A DNA stretch of 64,000 nt from Rhynchopus euleeides (lineage: Eukaryota > Euglenozoa > Diplonemea > Diplonemida > Diplonemidae), in contig OY723251.1 of the NCBI GenBank assembly GCA_963210315.1, forward strand, positions 434,001-498,000. The letters run 5' to 3'. Shown piece by piece: positions 40,871 to 52,632 of this stretch. Position numbers and translations under genes: made by a program. Numbering within the stretch: position 1 is the first letter of the stretch; each line of letters starts with the position of its first letter. The notes under the pieces are model-generated. The model was not told the origin of the DNA, ran no database searches, and saw only the letters and a program-made list of their open reading frames with translations.

Positions 40871-41492
40871 CTGGGGGGGGCTAAATAGAAGACCCCCCCC
40901 CTTCTAATAGGCGTATAAACGCTTTTTTTGGGGGGTTTTCAAAAACCCAAATTTTTGGGCAATTTTTGCAGTGGGTGGCCAAATACAAGGGGGTGGCCGA
41001 ATACAAGGGGGGGGGGTCTTGTATTCGGCGGTCCGTGATTTTTCCCAATTTTGGTGAATTTTGCTCCAGGTGACCTCGTGGAATCGCGGTTTTCGCCTTC
41101 CATTGCACTATTCGGAATCCGTGCGGATCGTGGTGGGGTCATTTTGTGGGTAGAGGTGCCAAGTTTCACCCCTGAAATGTGGGCCTGATTTGGCTCCTGA
41201 TAATGGGAGGATATTCCCAGGAGTCAGCCACCTGCAGGGACCCCCACACTGGTGTCCAAAACCCTGTTCTTTTGAATGTTTGGATTCCGTGCGGATCGCA
41301 GTGGGGTCATTTTGACCATGGGGTGCCTGTTAGGACTGAAAAAACAGGCTGAAAATTTGAAAATTGGCCAAAATTCACGGACCGCCGAATACAAGACCCC
41401 CCCCCTTCTATTCGGCCCAAAATTTTCTGGATTTCGAATTTCCAGACCCCCCCCTTCTATTCGGCCACCCCCTTCTATTTAGCCCCCCCCAG
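40871..41492. mobile_element. TA-flanked element with CTAAATAGAAG ends
   Basis: CTGGGGGGGGCTAAATAGAAG-type ends, inverted, flanked by TA (40869-40870, 41493-41494). The left TA is also the right TA of the preceding element, so this one inserted into that TSD. Arms of 150-200 bp carry GGCCGAATACAAG. The centre holds two GTGCGGATCG modules. Confidence 0.75.
41110..41310 (+). repeat. GTGCGGATCG module, two units
   Basis: Units at 41120 and 41290 (CCGTGCGGATCG, GTGGGGTCATTTTG) separated by the GAAATGTGGGCCTG segment. Central part of the TA-flanked element. Confidence 0.7.
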
Positions 41493-41659
41493 TAGGGGGG
41501 GCTAAAACCGGGAGTAAACCCAAATTTTCAACTTCGCCGCAGAGAGGCCCCCAAGGGCACCAAAAGGCCAGAAACACCCCATATCACCCCGGAAATCCGG
41601 TATCTGCCCGAAATAGGCCCAAATTCCGCCCGGAAAGCTCATTTTTTGCGTCTCCAATT

Positions 41660-42350
41660 TTTTGGCACAGATGTGGTACCGGTGCTGTGCCAGTTTACAG
41701 CGGCTGCTTGCAACATACAGCGAAACCTGTGGTCGAAGCAACCGAATGGTTCATCGGTCAAGCTCTACTTGATGACGCGGATCGATGTAACAGCACCATG
41801 TACCGAGGGGCGACAAGCAGCACCGCGAGGTGGGGGCAGAGGCCAAAGTGCACTCGTGTTTGCACTGAGAAGGTTGGTATCCCTTGTAGATTGAGGTTCC
41901 GGAGATGATGGGCACGCACTATGGGCGGAAGCAGGACGCTTCTCAGAGGGTTTGTCCGTTCCGACGCCATTCAGAGGTGGCAATAACTCGGCGACCTCGA
42001 TATCCCCCAAAGTGAGCACTTGATGCCCTGCTCTCATTGAGAGTAATCAACCAGCGGCCCTTGCCATTCTAATGGGGCGGCTACGCCCTCAAATAATTGA
42101 AGGCAAATGACAAGGAACCTGCTGGCGAGCTGAGCGCCACTCGGATCGAGAACGTTTTCCTTCTCGACGAGGAGGCTCGTCTCCCTCCTCCGGGAGATGC
42201 ACCGGAGTGGCTGGCACAGTTCATGTCGTGCCAGCCAGCATTGGGGTACGTGAAAAAGGTACGGTGGCACGCCAACGACGATAAACACACCTTGCCGATC
42301 TTAAAAACTGTGAAGGGGGCGGAACACTATCGAAGTGGCTCAATCATGAC
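41660..42350 (+). pseudogene. degenerate ORF in the older element
   Basis: Readable pieces: VEATEWFIGQALLDDADRCN, then, in another frame, IENVFLLDEEARLPPPGDAP, LAQFMSCQPALGYVKK and HANDDKHTLPILKTVKG. Joined across the later insertion, one frame reads LSKWLNHDYIDAMVTYDV. Several stops and frame changes. Possibly a dead transposase; family not recognised. Confidence 0.4.
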
Positions 42351-42355
42351 TACAT

Positions 42356-43815
42356 TGACCTAAAACAAGCCGCCTTTTTGGCGTCGCCCAGCACTCGCAC
42401 CACCCTCGACCACCGTCGACCACCCTCGACCACCGTCGCCCACCCTCGACCACCGTCGACCACTCGCGCCCACCCTCGCCCACACTCGCCCACCCTCGCC
42501 CACCGTCGACCACTCTCGCCCACCCTCGTCCACCCTCGCCCAAGTTGGCTGTTTTCTGGTGGGGTTTGTACTGTACTTGGGCATTATACCCTCTTGTGTC
42601 CCACCACTTCCTCCTGGACCAGCCACAGCCAATCAAAGTATACCCATCGAGCCCACCAAACCGCGGCAGCACTGGGTCTGGAGGCAGCGGTCGCAAGGTT
42701 TTGACGCAACGCAACCCTGCAGGATTTGGGCCCATATGGTGACCCCCAGTCAGTGGTGGAGACAGACACCCCATGGCCAAAATGACCCCACCACGATCCG
42801 CACGGATCCCAAACGTTCAAAAGAACGGGGTTTTGGAAAATCCGTGAGGGGGGTCCCGCTGGGTGGGTAGGTGGGGTGGGGTGTGGGCGTGCTGGCTGCC
42901 TCCCAGCCACCTTCACCCATGACCAGTCCCTGAACCAGACCCACGTTTCATGAGTGAAGCTTGGCTCGTACACCACCGAAATGACCCCACTGTGATCCGC
43001 ACAAATTCCAAACGTTCAAAAGAAAGGGGTTTTGGAACACGTGGAGGGGGTCCCGCTGGGTGGGTGGGTGTGGCTGCCTCCCAGTCACATTCTCTTAGGA
43101 CCAGCCCCTGAACCAGAGTCACATTTCATGGACGATGTTTGGCTCCTAGACCCACAAAATGACCCCACTACGATTCGCAAAAGTTCCAAACGTTCAAAAG
43201 AGCGGGGTTTTGGAATACCCGAGGAGGGGGTCCCGCTGGGTGGGCTGGTGTGCCTGCCTCCCAGTCACATCCTCCTGTGGGCCAACCTCCTATGACCAGA
43301 CCCTGAACCAGACCCGCATTTCATGGGTGAAGCTTGACACCTCGACCTACAAAGTGACCCCACTACGATCCGCACAGATTCCAAATAGTCAAAAGAAAGG
43401 TGTTTCGGAACACCCGAGGAGGGGGTCCCGCTGATTTTGGGTCACTTTCAAAAAACTTGAAGAAATGGGTTTTTGGCTGGCGGAGGCGCCTCCGGAGGTG
43501 CCTCCGGAGGCGCCTCCGACCTCCTCCGGAGGCCCGAGAGCCTTGTGCTAAGTCAGTGACCTAAAACAAGCCGCCTTTTTGGCGTCGCCCAGCACGCGCA
43601 CCACCCTCTACCACCCTCGACCACCCTCGACCACCGTCGACCACCGTCGACCACTCACGCCCACCCTCGCCCACAACTCGCCCACCGTCGCCCACACTCG
43701 CCCACCCTCGTCCACCCTCGCCCACCCTCGCCCGCACTCGCCCGCACTCGCCTGCACTCGCCCACTCACGCCCACCTTCGCCCACCCTCGCCCAGAGGCG
43801 GCTTGTTTTAGGTCA
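42356..43815. mobile_element. minisatellite-bearing element, TSD TACAT
   Basis: 1460 bp flanked by TACAT (42351-42355, 43816-43820). Ends TGACCTAAAACAAGCCGCC and complement are shared with the MITE at 1321-1478. It has a left CACCCTCGCC minisatellite arm (42390-42545), four inverted GTGCGGATCG modules (42770-43435) and a GGAGGCGCCTCCG palindrome cluster. A right part (43557-43815) is itself a complete short copy with both ends. Excision with one TACAT restores a reading frame of the host element. Confidence 0.75.
42770..43435 (-). repeat. GTGCGGATCG module, four inverted units
   Basis: Units near 42785, 42985, 43160 and 43365, period about 190-200 bp, each with GACCCCACNNNGATCCGCAC, a CAAACGTTCAAAAGAACGGGG segment and GGGGGTCCCGCTGGGTGGG. 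The longest run of this module in the window. Confidence 0.8.
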
Positions 43816-44084
43816 TACATTGATGCAATGGTGACATATGACGTCAAGCCGCAGTGCCTGCAGAAAGGAGTGCCCGCCAGCTGTTTTTCTCGGGCCATTC
43901 AGGTACCGCATCTGGTACCACATCTGTGCCAACTGAAAAAAATCGCGTTTCTGGGCCTCTCTGGGCCACACAGGTCACCAAAACCCCCCAGAAACACGTT
44001 TCTGGACTGGTTTGGGTCGGTTTGTAGCATTGATTTCATGTTTAGGGGTGCTCCCTGAAAAAGTGGGGTTTACTCCCGTTTTTT

Positions 44085-44285
44085 CGCGTATCCGTCAGGT
44101 GGACCACCGGGTGGGGAGAGATCCGGTGTGAGGCACTTGGGTCCGTCCAGGTGGGCAGGGGGAACCTGGGGGCGGGGGGCCTCAAAACCCGTCTACCAGT
44201 GCCGCTTCTAATCTCGTCGGTCTTGTCCCAACCACCACCAGCCAGCCCAGAACGCCCTGACGCTGCGACCTCGTCGATTTTTCCG
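44085..44285 (-). repeat. ~190-bp module B, copy 2 (inverted)
   Basis: Inverse of 29618-29812. It starts within a few bases of the end of the degenerate element, so one insertion may have removed that element's outermost end. Confidence 0.72.
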
Positions 44286-44379
44286 TTTCGCCCATCCGCC
44301 CAACTCCGCCAACCCAACCAGCCCTACCCTTTCTCCCAGTCAGGGCGGTACTCACACGAGCGGCAAAGCGCTGGGGGAG

Positions 44380-44600
44380 GGGGGGGGGGGGACATCAATA
44401 GGGGAGGGGAGGGGAGGGGGGAGGAAGGGAGGGGAGGAAGGGGGGGGGGGGGTTATGTTGTTTCTAACCCAGACCTGCTGTGCAGAGCCCGGGGGAGGGG
44501 GTGGCCAGCCCCTGTCTAACCATTCACAACGGCCACCTGCACACATCTATGAAAGGGGGGGGGGGGGAAGGTCCCGGGGGGGGGGGGGGGGTGGTGGGGG
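44380..44600 (+). repeat. G-rich tract (several 10-13 G runs)
   Basis: GGGGAGGGGAGGGG-type sequence with multiple runs of ten or more G. Non-coding, quadruplex-prone, and directly 3' of the hypothetical gene on the minus strand. Confidence 0.6.
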
Positions 44601-44617
44601 TGGGGACGCTGCTCCGC

Positions 44618-45418
44618 CTACTCGCCCCGCTCCACCTCCGTCTGCAGCTTGCGCATGTAGACGCGCAGGCTGACCCCCGGCTCCCTCGTCTGGTTCCCGG
44701 GCTCGGCCTGCGCGCCCCCTTGCAGGATGCGCGCCTGCAGCCACTCCGCCGCTACGTCACCTGCCACCCTGGGCGAGAGGGGGCAAAGGCCATAGCTGGG
44801 GTGGAAGCAGTGCCTCCACGCCTCGACGGTGCGGGGGATGGCTCCTCCCATCGAGACGCAGGGGGCCATGCCGCGGGCCCGCGCTACCACCCCCTCGGCC
44901 CAGACACGGGACGCCGCAAGCTCCTGCAGAGCGGGGATGTTCGCCGCGGGCGTCTCGTCGTCCCCGTAGGCGTCGATGGCCTGGAGGTCGTCCTCGGGCT
45001 CCCACACGTTCGCCGGGTCGTCGTCGAACTCCATGGGGCCCGCCGCGTCACCCTGACGCAGCTCCTCCAGGCGTCTCGAGGACGCGGCTGTCCGGCTGCG
45101 GCGCTGCCCGTCCCGGCGGGCCTGCGCGGCGTTGCGCATCATCGTCGCAGCAACCCCCTGGATCCCGCCAGCCCCACCGGGGGCTGTTCCGCCAGAGGTG
45201 CCAGAGGGGGCTGTGTTGAAGGTGTGGGAGCCTCCGCCCTGGCGGCGCCGCGCGGCCTGAGCGGGGCCAGACGGCTGGGCGCCTGCCGCCGTGACCGGAG
45301 CCGCAGAGGGCACACCAGAGGGGGCTGTGTTTGAGGTTTGGGAGCCTCCGCCCTGGTGGTTCTCTGTGGCCCCCGACCCCGACGGCGGGCACTCTGCATG
45401 TTGGGCCTGCCCCTGCAT
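44618..45418 (-). CDS. hypothetical protein with TSNTAPSG repeats
   Basis: 266 residues from the ATG at 45418; the frame stays open further upstream without ATG. The N-terminal half is low-complexity, with GGGSQTSNTAPSGVP and GGGSHTFNTAPSGTSGG repeats (the DNA repeat GGGGGCTGTGTTTGAGG recurs at 45208, 45330 and 45500). The C-terminal half looks folded: MEFDDDPANVWEPEDDLQAI, ALQELAASRVWAEGVVARAR, AEWLQARILQGG. Very high GC. Could be a real gene or a fragment of a larger mobile-element gene. No family recognised. Confidence 0.4.
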   Translation of the reverse strand: MQGQAQHAECPPSGSGATENHQGGGSQTSNTAPSGVPSAAPVTAAGAQPSGPAQAARRRQGGGSHTFNTAPSGTSGGTAPGGAGGIQGVAATMMRNAAQARRDGQRRSRTAASSRRLEELRQGDAAGPMEFDDDPANVWEPEDDLQAIDAYGDDETPAANIPALQELAASRVWAEGVVARARGMAPCVSMGGAIPRTVEAWRHCFHPSYGLCPLSPRVAGDVAAEWLQARILQGGAQAEPGNQTREPGVSLRVYMRKLQTEVERGE

Positions 45419-45639
45419 GGGGGCTGGGGCAGCCCGGGAGGCACTCTCCGCCGGGGGCACGCTGTGGCCGTGGGTCGCGGAGGGCGCACCAGAGGGGGCT
45501 GTGTTTGAGGTTTGGGAGCCTCCGCCCTTGGGAGCCTCCCCCCGTTTTTTGGGTTGAATTAGCCCCCCCTACCCCCCCCCCCCCCACTCTTTGTGTGCAC
45601 CACTGATGAAGTGGTGTGTAGTGGGGCCGCAACATCCAG

Positions 45640-46780
45640 CTGAAGGCACAGAAGAATTTCCTCAGTTGGCTACACCGAACATAAAAAAAGACACCGAAAA
45701 CTGCCGAAATGCGAATTCACCTCCCCCTCCAGGAACCGAAAAAAAGATAAGGCGTTGTTTGTGCGCCAAACCTGGGGGAAGGTGGGGAGATGGGGCGGTG
45801 GGGGGGTAGGCTGTTCTATCAAACTGTCTCGGTGTGTGGCACTCGGCGGTAGCTTCTCGCGGGATGGCAAGATTCTCCGACTCGGACGTATCAGGCACCG
45901 CCATCGCTTGGGAGGGGAAGTCGTTCTGAGGCGCAGATAAGCGAACAGATCCATCTGCCAGCCTCTCCCCTTCCTCCCTCCCCCCTCTCTCTCTCTCTCT
46001 CTCCCGTTCTCTCAAACTTGCAGTAAGGTGCTAATGACCCCTGTGAAAGAACATTCACATGGCAAGTCGTCTTCTCTCTCTCTCTGTCTCTCGACACCAT
46101 ATGGGTGCCACACACCTGCACAGTCGTGACAACACAACGACCGAAGCGCCCCCGACCCAGAACTTGTCGGGAGTCTTCGGAATCCCTCATCAGCCGAAAT
46201 CATAAACAGGAGTCACACTTGAGACTAGCCGCGAAGCCAGGAAGGAACGGGACAGGACCTTCGGCCGAATTCTTACTTGGAGGAGGGGCAGCCATTTCCC
46301 AGCCCTGATTGGCTGTAAGCTTCGCTGCCCCTACTCTGTTCTCGACGTCGTTGGTGGGGGTGGGGAGGGGGGGAGGGGGGGGGGAGGGAGGGGGCGGATA
46401 TCGTACTCCTTTCGTTTTATGTTAGAAACACTCTGTCCAGGCCACTTAAAAAAATACAGCCCTAAACTGCTCTTTGTTGGCCGCACACTCTGCTGCAACA
46501 CAAGGCCCGTGTTGCAGCAAGGCCGATCCTTTCGTGACAAGACTTGATGGTCTCGATGGGCATGGTCCCATCCCCAACGTCATGAAAGGACACGATATTG
46601 AGGATAATGTGTCACCTCCACCCCCACCTCCACCACCAACGGGATGCACGGCCGGTCGATCGTTTGGTGGTGTCAGTGGGAGGTTGGGGCACCAGGGTGG
46701 GAACCCACACACAAGCACAGGGTGTCTCATGTTCGGAATTTCGAGGAATTCTCGGAAAGCATTCGAATATTCTCTTCTGG
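45640..46780. other. gene-free stretch
   Basis: Contains TTGTTTGTGCGCCAAACC (also at 1490, 9090 and, in part, 3060), CT microsatellites (45984-46004, 46071-46092) and a segment near 46410-46510 similar to 16955-17040. No gene seen. Confidence 0.4.
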
Positions 46781-47064
46781 GGGTCTTCGCTGGTCGACAA
46801 ACTTCGACAAACTTCGTCGTTCGTCACATAATTAGGAAAACGGCTGTTTCAGGGGGTTTTTCACCGAAGACGGCAGTGTTCTGACGACGACGACAGGGGT
46901 CTTCGACAAAAACTTCGTCAGCGAAGACCCCCCCCCAAAAATGAATTAAAAACCGGTTTTTCGGGGATTCTCGCTGTTCGTCACCTGTCGTCAAATTTCG
47001 ACAAAATTCGACAATTTTCACCTAAACCGACGGAAAATGCACCAAAATGCACCACCCACAGCCT

Positions 47065-47104
47065 GGGTCGGCCCAGGGTCTGGACACCACTCCTGGACCC
47101 GGCC
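47065..47104 (+). repeat. single family-2 satellite unit at the left edge of array 1
   Basis: GGTCGGCCCAGGGTCTGGAC ACCACTCCTGG is one unit of the satellite that otherwise starts at 52852. Array 1 is therefore bordered by family-2 sequence on both sides. Confidence 0.75.
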
Positions 47105-50100
47105 CAGTACGGGCGAGATCGGCCCATAGCCGGCCCAGTACGGGCGAGATCGGCCCATAGCCGTCCCAGCACTGCCGAGATCGGCCCATAGCCGTCCCAG
47201 CACTGCCGAGATCGGCCCATAGCCGGCCCAGTACGGGCGAGATCGGCCCATAGCCGGCCCAGCACTGCCGAGATCGGCCCATGTCCGGCCCAGTACGGGC
47301 GAGATCGGCCCATAGCCGGCCCAGCACTGCCGAGATCAGCCCATAGCCGGCCCAGTACGGGCGAGATCGGCCCATGTCCGGCCCAGTACGGCCGAGATCG
47401 GCCCGTAGCCGGCCCAGCACTGCCGAGATCGGCCCATAGCCGGCCCGGTACGGGCGAGATCGGCCCATAGCCGGCCCAGCACTGCCGAGATCGGCCCATG
47501 TCCGGCCCAGTACGGGCGAGATCGGCCCATAGCCGGCCCAGTACGGGCGAGATCGGCCCATAGCCGGCCCAGCACTGCCGAGATCGGCCCATGTCCGGCC
47601 CAGCACTGCCGAGATCGGCCCATAGCCGGCCCAGTACGGGCGAGATCGGCCCATGTCCGGCCCAGTACGGCCGAGATCGGCCCGTAGCCGTCCCAGCACT
47701 GCCGAGATCGGCCCATAGCCGGCCCAGTACGGGCGAGATCGGCCCATAGCCGGCCCAGCACTGCCGAGATCGGCCCATAGCCGGCCCAGTACGGGCGAGA
47801 TCGGCCCATGTCCGGCCCAGTACGGCCGAGATCGGCCCGTAGCCGGCCCAGCACTGCCGAGATCGGCCCATAGCCGGCCCAGTACGGGCGAGATCGGCCC
47901 ATAGCCGTCCCAGCACTGCCGAGATCGGCCCATAGCCGGCCCAGTACGGGCGAGATCGGCCCATAGCCGGCCCAGCACTGCCGAGATCGGCCCATAGCCG
48001 GCCCAGTACGGGCGAGATCGGCCCATAGCCGGCCCAGCACTGCCGAGATCGGCCCATAGCCGGCCCAGTACGGGCGAGATCGGCCCATGTCCGGCCCAGT
48101 ACGGCCGAGATCGGCCCGTATCCGGCCCAGCACTGCCGAGATCGGCCCATAGCCGGCCCAGTACGGGCGAGATCGGCCCATAGCCGTCCCAGCACTGCCG
48201 AGATCGGCCCATAGCCGGCCCAGTACGGGCGAGATCGGCCCATAGCCGGCCCAGCACTGCCGAGATCGGCCCATAGCCGGCCCAGTACGGGCGAGATCGG
48301 CCCATAGCCGGCCCAGCACTGCCGAGATCGGCCCATGTCCGGCCCAGTACGGGCGAGATCGGCCCATAGCCGGCCCAGTACGGGCGAGATCGGCCCATAG
48401 CCGTCCCAGCACTGCCGAGATCGGCCCATAGCCGGCCCAGTACGGGCGAGATCGGCCCATAGCCGGCCCAGCACTGCCGAGATCGGCCCATGTCCGGCCC
48501 AGCACTGCCGAGATCGGCCCATAGCCGGCCCAGTACGGGCGAGATCGGCCCATGTCCGGCCCAGTACGGCCGAGATCGGCCCGTAGCCGGCCCAGCACTG
48601 CCGAGATCGGCCCATAGCCGGCCCAGTACGGGCGAGATCGGCCCATAGCCGTCCCAGCACTGCCGAGATCGGCCCATGTCCGGCCCAGTACGGGCGAGAT
48701 CGGCCCATAGCCGGCCCAGCACTGCCGAGATCGGCCCATAGCCGGCCCAGTACTGCCGAGATCGGCCCATGTCCGGCCCAGTACGTGCGAGATCGGCCCG
48801 TAGCCGGCCCAGCACTGCCGAGATCGGCCCATGTCCGGCCCAGTACGTGCGAGATCGGCCCATAACCGGCCCAGTACGGGCGAGATCGGCCCATAGCCGG
48901 CCCAGCACTGCCGAGATCGGCCCATAGCCGGCCCAGTACGTGCGAGATCGGCCCATAGCCGGCCCAGTACTGCCGAGATCGGGCCATGTCCGGCCCAGTA
49001 CGGGCGAGATCGGCCCATAGCCGGCCCAGCACTGCCGAGATCGGCCCATAGCCGGCCCAGTACGGGCGAGATCGGCCCATAGCCGTCCCAGGACTGCCGA
49101 GATCGGCCCATAGCCGGCCCAGTACGGGCGAGATCGGCCCATAGCCGGCCCAGCACTGCCGAGATCGGCCCATGTCCGGCCCAGCACTGCCGAGATCGGC
49201 CCATAGCCGGCCCAGTACGGGCGAGATCGGCCCATGTCCGGCCCAGTACGGCCGAGATCGGCCCGTAGCCGGCCCAGCACTGCCGAGATCGGCCCATAGC
49301 CGGCCCAGTACGGGCGAGATCGGCCCATAGCCGGCCCAGCACTGCCGAGATCGGCCCATGTCCGGCCCAGTACGGGCGAGATCGGCCCATAGCCGGCCCA
49401 GTACGGGCGAGATCGGCCCATAGCCGGCCCAGCACTGCCGAGATCGGCCCATGTCCGGCCCAGCACTGCCGAGATCGGCCCATAGCCGGCCCAGTACGGG
49501 CGAGATCGGCCCATGTCCGGCCCAGTACGGCCGAGATCGGCCCGTAGCCGTCCCAGCACTGCCGAGATCGGCCCATAGCCGGCCCAGTACGGGCGAGATC
49601 GGCCCATAGCCGGCCCAGCACTGCCGAGATCGGCCCATAGCCGGCCCAGTACGGGCGAGATCGGCCCATGTCCGGCCCAGTACGGCCGCGATCGGCCCGT
49701 AGCCGGCCCAGCACTGCCGAGATCGGCCCATAGCCGGCCCAGTACGGGCGAGATCGGCCCATAGCCGGCCCAGCACTGCCGAGATCGGCCCATGTCCGGC
49801 CCAGTACGGGCGAGATCGGCCCATAGCCGGCCCAGTACGGGCGAGATCGGCCCATAGCCGGCCCAGCACTGCCGAGATCGGCCCATGTCCGGCCCAGTAC
49901 GGCCGAGATCGGCCCATAGCCGGCCCAGTACGGGCGAGATCGGCCCATGTCCGGCCCAGTACGGCCGAGATCGGCCCGTAGCCGTCCCAGCACTGCCGAG
50001 ATCGGCCCATAGCCGGCCCAGTACGGGCGAGATCGGCCCATAGCCGGCCCAGCACTGCCGAGATCGGCCCATAGCCGGCCCAGCACTGCCGAGATCGGCC

Positions 50101-52623
50101 CATGTCCGGCCCAGTACGGGCGAGATCGGCCCATAGCCGGCCCAGTACGGGCGAGATCGGCCCAGAGCCGTCCCAGCACTGCCGAGATCGGCCCATAGCC
50201 GGCCCAGTACGGGCGAGATCGGCCCATAGCCGGCCCAGCACTGCCGAGATCGGCCCATAGCCGGCCCAGTACTGCCGAGATCGGCCCATGTCCGGCCCAG
50301 TACGTGCGAGATCGGCCCATAACCGGCCCAGTACGGGCGAGATCGGCCCATAGCCGGCCCAGCACTGCCAAGATCGGCCCATAGCCGGCCCAGTACGTGC
50401 GAGATCGGCCCATAGCCGGCCCAGTACTGCCGAGATCGGCCCATGTCCGGCCCAGTACGGGCGAGATCGGCCCATAGCCGGCCCAGCACTGCCGAGATCG
50501 GCCCATAGCCGGCCCAGTACGGGCGAGATCGGCCCATAGCCGTCCCAGGACTGCCGAGATCGGCCCATAGCCGGCCCAGTACGGGCGAGATCGGCCCATA
50601 GCCGGCCCAGCACTGCCGAGATCGGCCCATGTCCGGCCCAGCACTGCCGAGATCGGCCCATAGCCGGCCCAGTACGGGCGAGATCGGCCCATGTCCGGCC
50701 CAGTACGGCCGAGATCGGCCCGTAGCCGTCCCAGCACTGCCGAGATCGGCCCATAGCCGGCCCAGTACGGGCGAGATCGGCCCATAGCCGGCCCAGCACT
50801 GCCGAGATCGGCCCATAGCCGGCCCAGTACGGGCGAGATCGGCCCATGTCCGGCCCAGTACGGCCGCGATCGGCCCGTAGCCGGCCCAGCACTGCCGAGA
50901 TCGGCCCATAGCCGGCCCAGTACGGGCGAGATCGGCCCATAGCCGGCCCAGCACTGCCGAGATCGGCCCATGTCCGGCCCAGTACGGGCGAGATCGGCCC
51001 ATAGCCGGCCCAGTACGGGCGAGATCGGCCCATAGCCGGCCCAGCACTGCCGAGATCGGCCCATGTCCGGCCCAGTGCGGCCGAGATCGGCCCATAGCCG
51101 GCCCAGTACGGGCGAGATCGGCCCATGTCCGGCCCAGTACGGCCGAGATCGGCCCGTAGCCGTCCCAGCACTGCCGAGATCGGCCCATAGCCGGCCCAGT
51201 ACGGGCGAGATCGGCCCATAGCCGGCCCAGCACTGCCGAGATCGGCCCATAGCCGGCCCAGCACTGCCGAGATCGGCCCATGTCCGGCCCAGTACGGGCG
51301 AGATCGGCCCATAGCCGGCCCAGTACGGGCGAGATCCGCCCATAGGCGTCCCAGCACTGCCGAGATCGGCCCATAGCCGGCCCAGTACGGGCGAGATCGG
51401 CCCATAGCCGGCCCAGCACTGCCGAGATCGGCCCATGTCCGGCCCAGCACTGCCGAGATCGGCCCATAGCCGGCCCAGTACGGGCGAGATCGGCCCATGT
51501 CCGGCCCAGTACGGCCGAGATCGGCCCGTAGCCGGCCCAGCACTGCCGAGATCGGCCCATAGCCGGCCCAGTACGGGCGAGATCGGCCCATAGCCGTCCC
51601 AGCACTGCCGAGATCGGCCCATGTCCGGCCCAGTACGGGCGAGATCGGCCCATAGCCGGCCCAGCACTGCCGAGATCGGCCCATAGCCGGCCCAGTACTG
51701 CCGAGATCGGCCCATGTCCGGCCCAGTACGTGCGAGATCGGCCCGTAGCCGGCCCAGCACTGCCGAGATCGGCCCATGTCCGGCCCAGTACGTGCGAGAT
51801 CGGCCCATAACCGGCCCAGTACGGGCGAGATCGGCCCATAGCCGGCCCAGCACTGCCGAGATCGGCCCATAGCCGGCCCAGTACGTGCGAGATCGGCCCA
51901 TAGCCGGCCCAGTACTGCCGAGATCGGGCCATGTCCGGCCCAGTACGGGCGAGATCGGCCCATAGCCGGCCCAGCACTGCCGAGATCGGCCCATAGCCGG
52001 CCCAGTACGGGCGAGATCGGCCCATAGCCGTCCCAGGACTGCCGAGATCGGCCCATAGCCGGCCCAGTACGGGCGAGATCGGCCCATAGCCGGCCCAGCA
52101 CTGCCGAGATCGGCCCATGTCCGGCCCAGCACTGCCGAGATCGGCCCATAGCCGGCCCAGTACGGGCGAGATCGGCCCATGTCCGGCCCAGTACGGCCGA
52201 GATCGGCCCGTAGCCGGCCCAGCACTGCCGAGATCGGCCCATAGCCGGCCCAGCACTGCTGAGATCGGCCCATGTCCGGCCCAGTACGGGCGAGATCGGC
52301 CCATAGCCGGCCCAGCACTGCCGAGATCGGCCCATAGCCGGCCCAGTACTGCCGAGATCGGCCCATGTCCGGCCCAGTACGTGCGAGATCGGCCCATAGC
52401 CGGCCCAGCACTGCCGAGATCGGCCCATGTCCGGCCCAGTACGTGCGAGATCGGCCCATAACCGGCCCAGTACGGGCGAGATCGGCCCATAGCCGGCCCA
52501 GCACTGCCGAGATCGGCCCATAGCCGGCCCAGTACGTGCGAGATCGGCCCATAGCCGGCCCAGTACTGCCGAGATCGGCCCATGTCCGGCCCAGTACGGG
52601 CGAGATCGGCCCATAGCCGGCCT
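47096..52623. repeat. 31-bp satellite array 1 (~178 units)
   Basis: Unit: GAGATCGGCCCATAGCCGG plus CCCAGTACGGGC. Units vary at three sites (TACGGGC, CACTGCC, TACGGCC, TACGTGC, TACTGCC; ATAGCC, ATGTCC, GTAGCC, ATAACC; CGG or CGT). Rare variants are shared between distant units at exact multiples of 31 bp: a GATCGGGCC variant at 48981 and 51926 (95 units apart), GGCCGCGAT 38 units apart, and CAGGACTGCC 47 and 95 units apart. The array therefore grew by block duplication. All three minus-strand frames are open for more than 5 kb only because the unit lacks stops; a 31-bp period is not a codon multiple, so this is not a protein gene. Confidence 0.95.
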
Positions 52624-52632
52624 AGTCGTAGG

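Larger units (their letters stand above)
41509..44078 (+). mobile_element. older degenerate element with CGGGAGTAAACC ends, interrupted
   Basis: CGGGAGTAAACC at 41509 is mirrored by GGTTTACTCCCG ending at 44078. About 160 bp further in, GGCACAGATGTGGTACC (41662) is mirrored at about 43915-43931, so the arms are long but diverged. Between them is degenerate coding sequence (41640-42350, continuing at 43816-43910). It is broken by stops and by the 1460-bp insertion. No target duplication recovered. Confidence 0.55.

Noticed and set aside
46981..52614. Frames of 1877, 1853 and 1738 codons on the minus strand
   Set aside because: They are the same 31-bp satellite read in three frames. The period is not a multiple of three and all frames are equally open, so there is no sign of selection for one protein.
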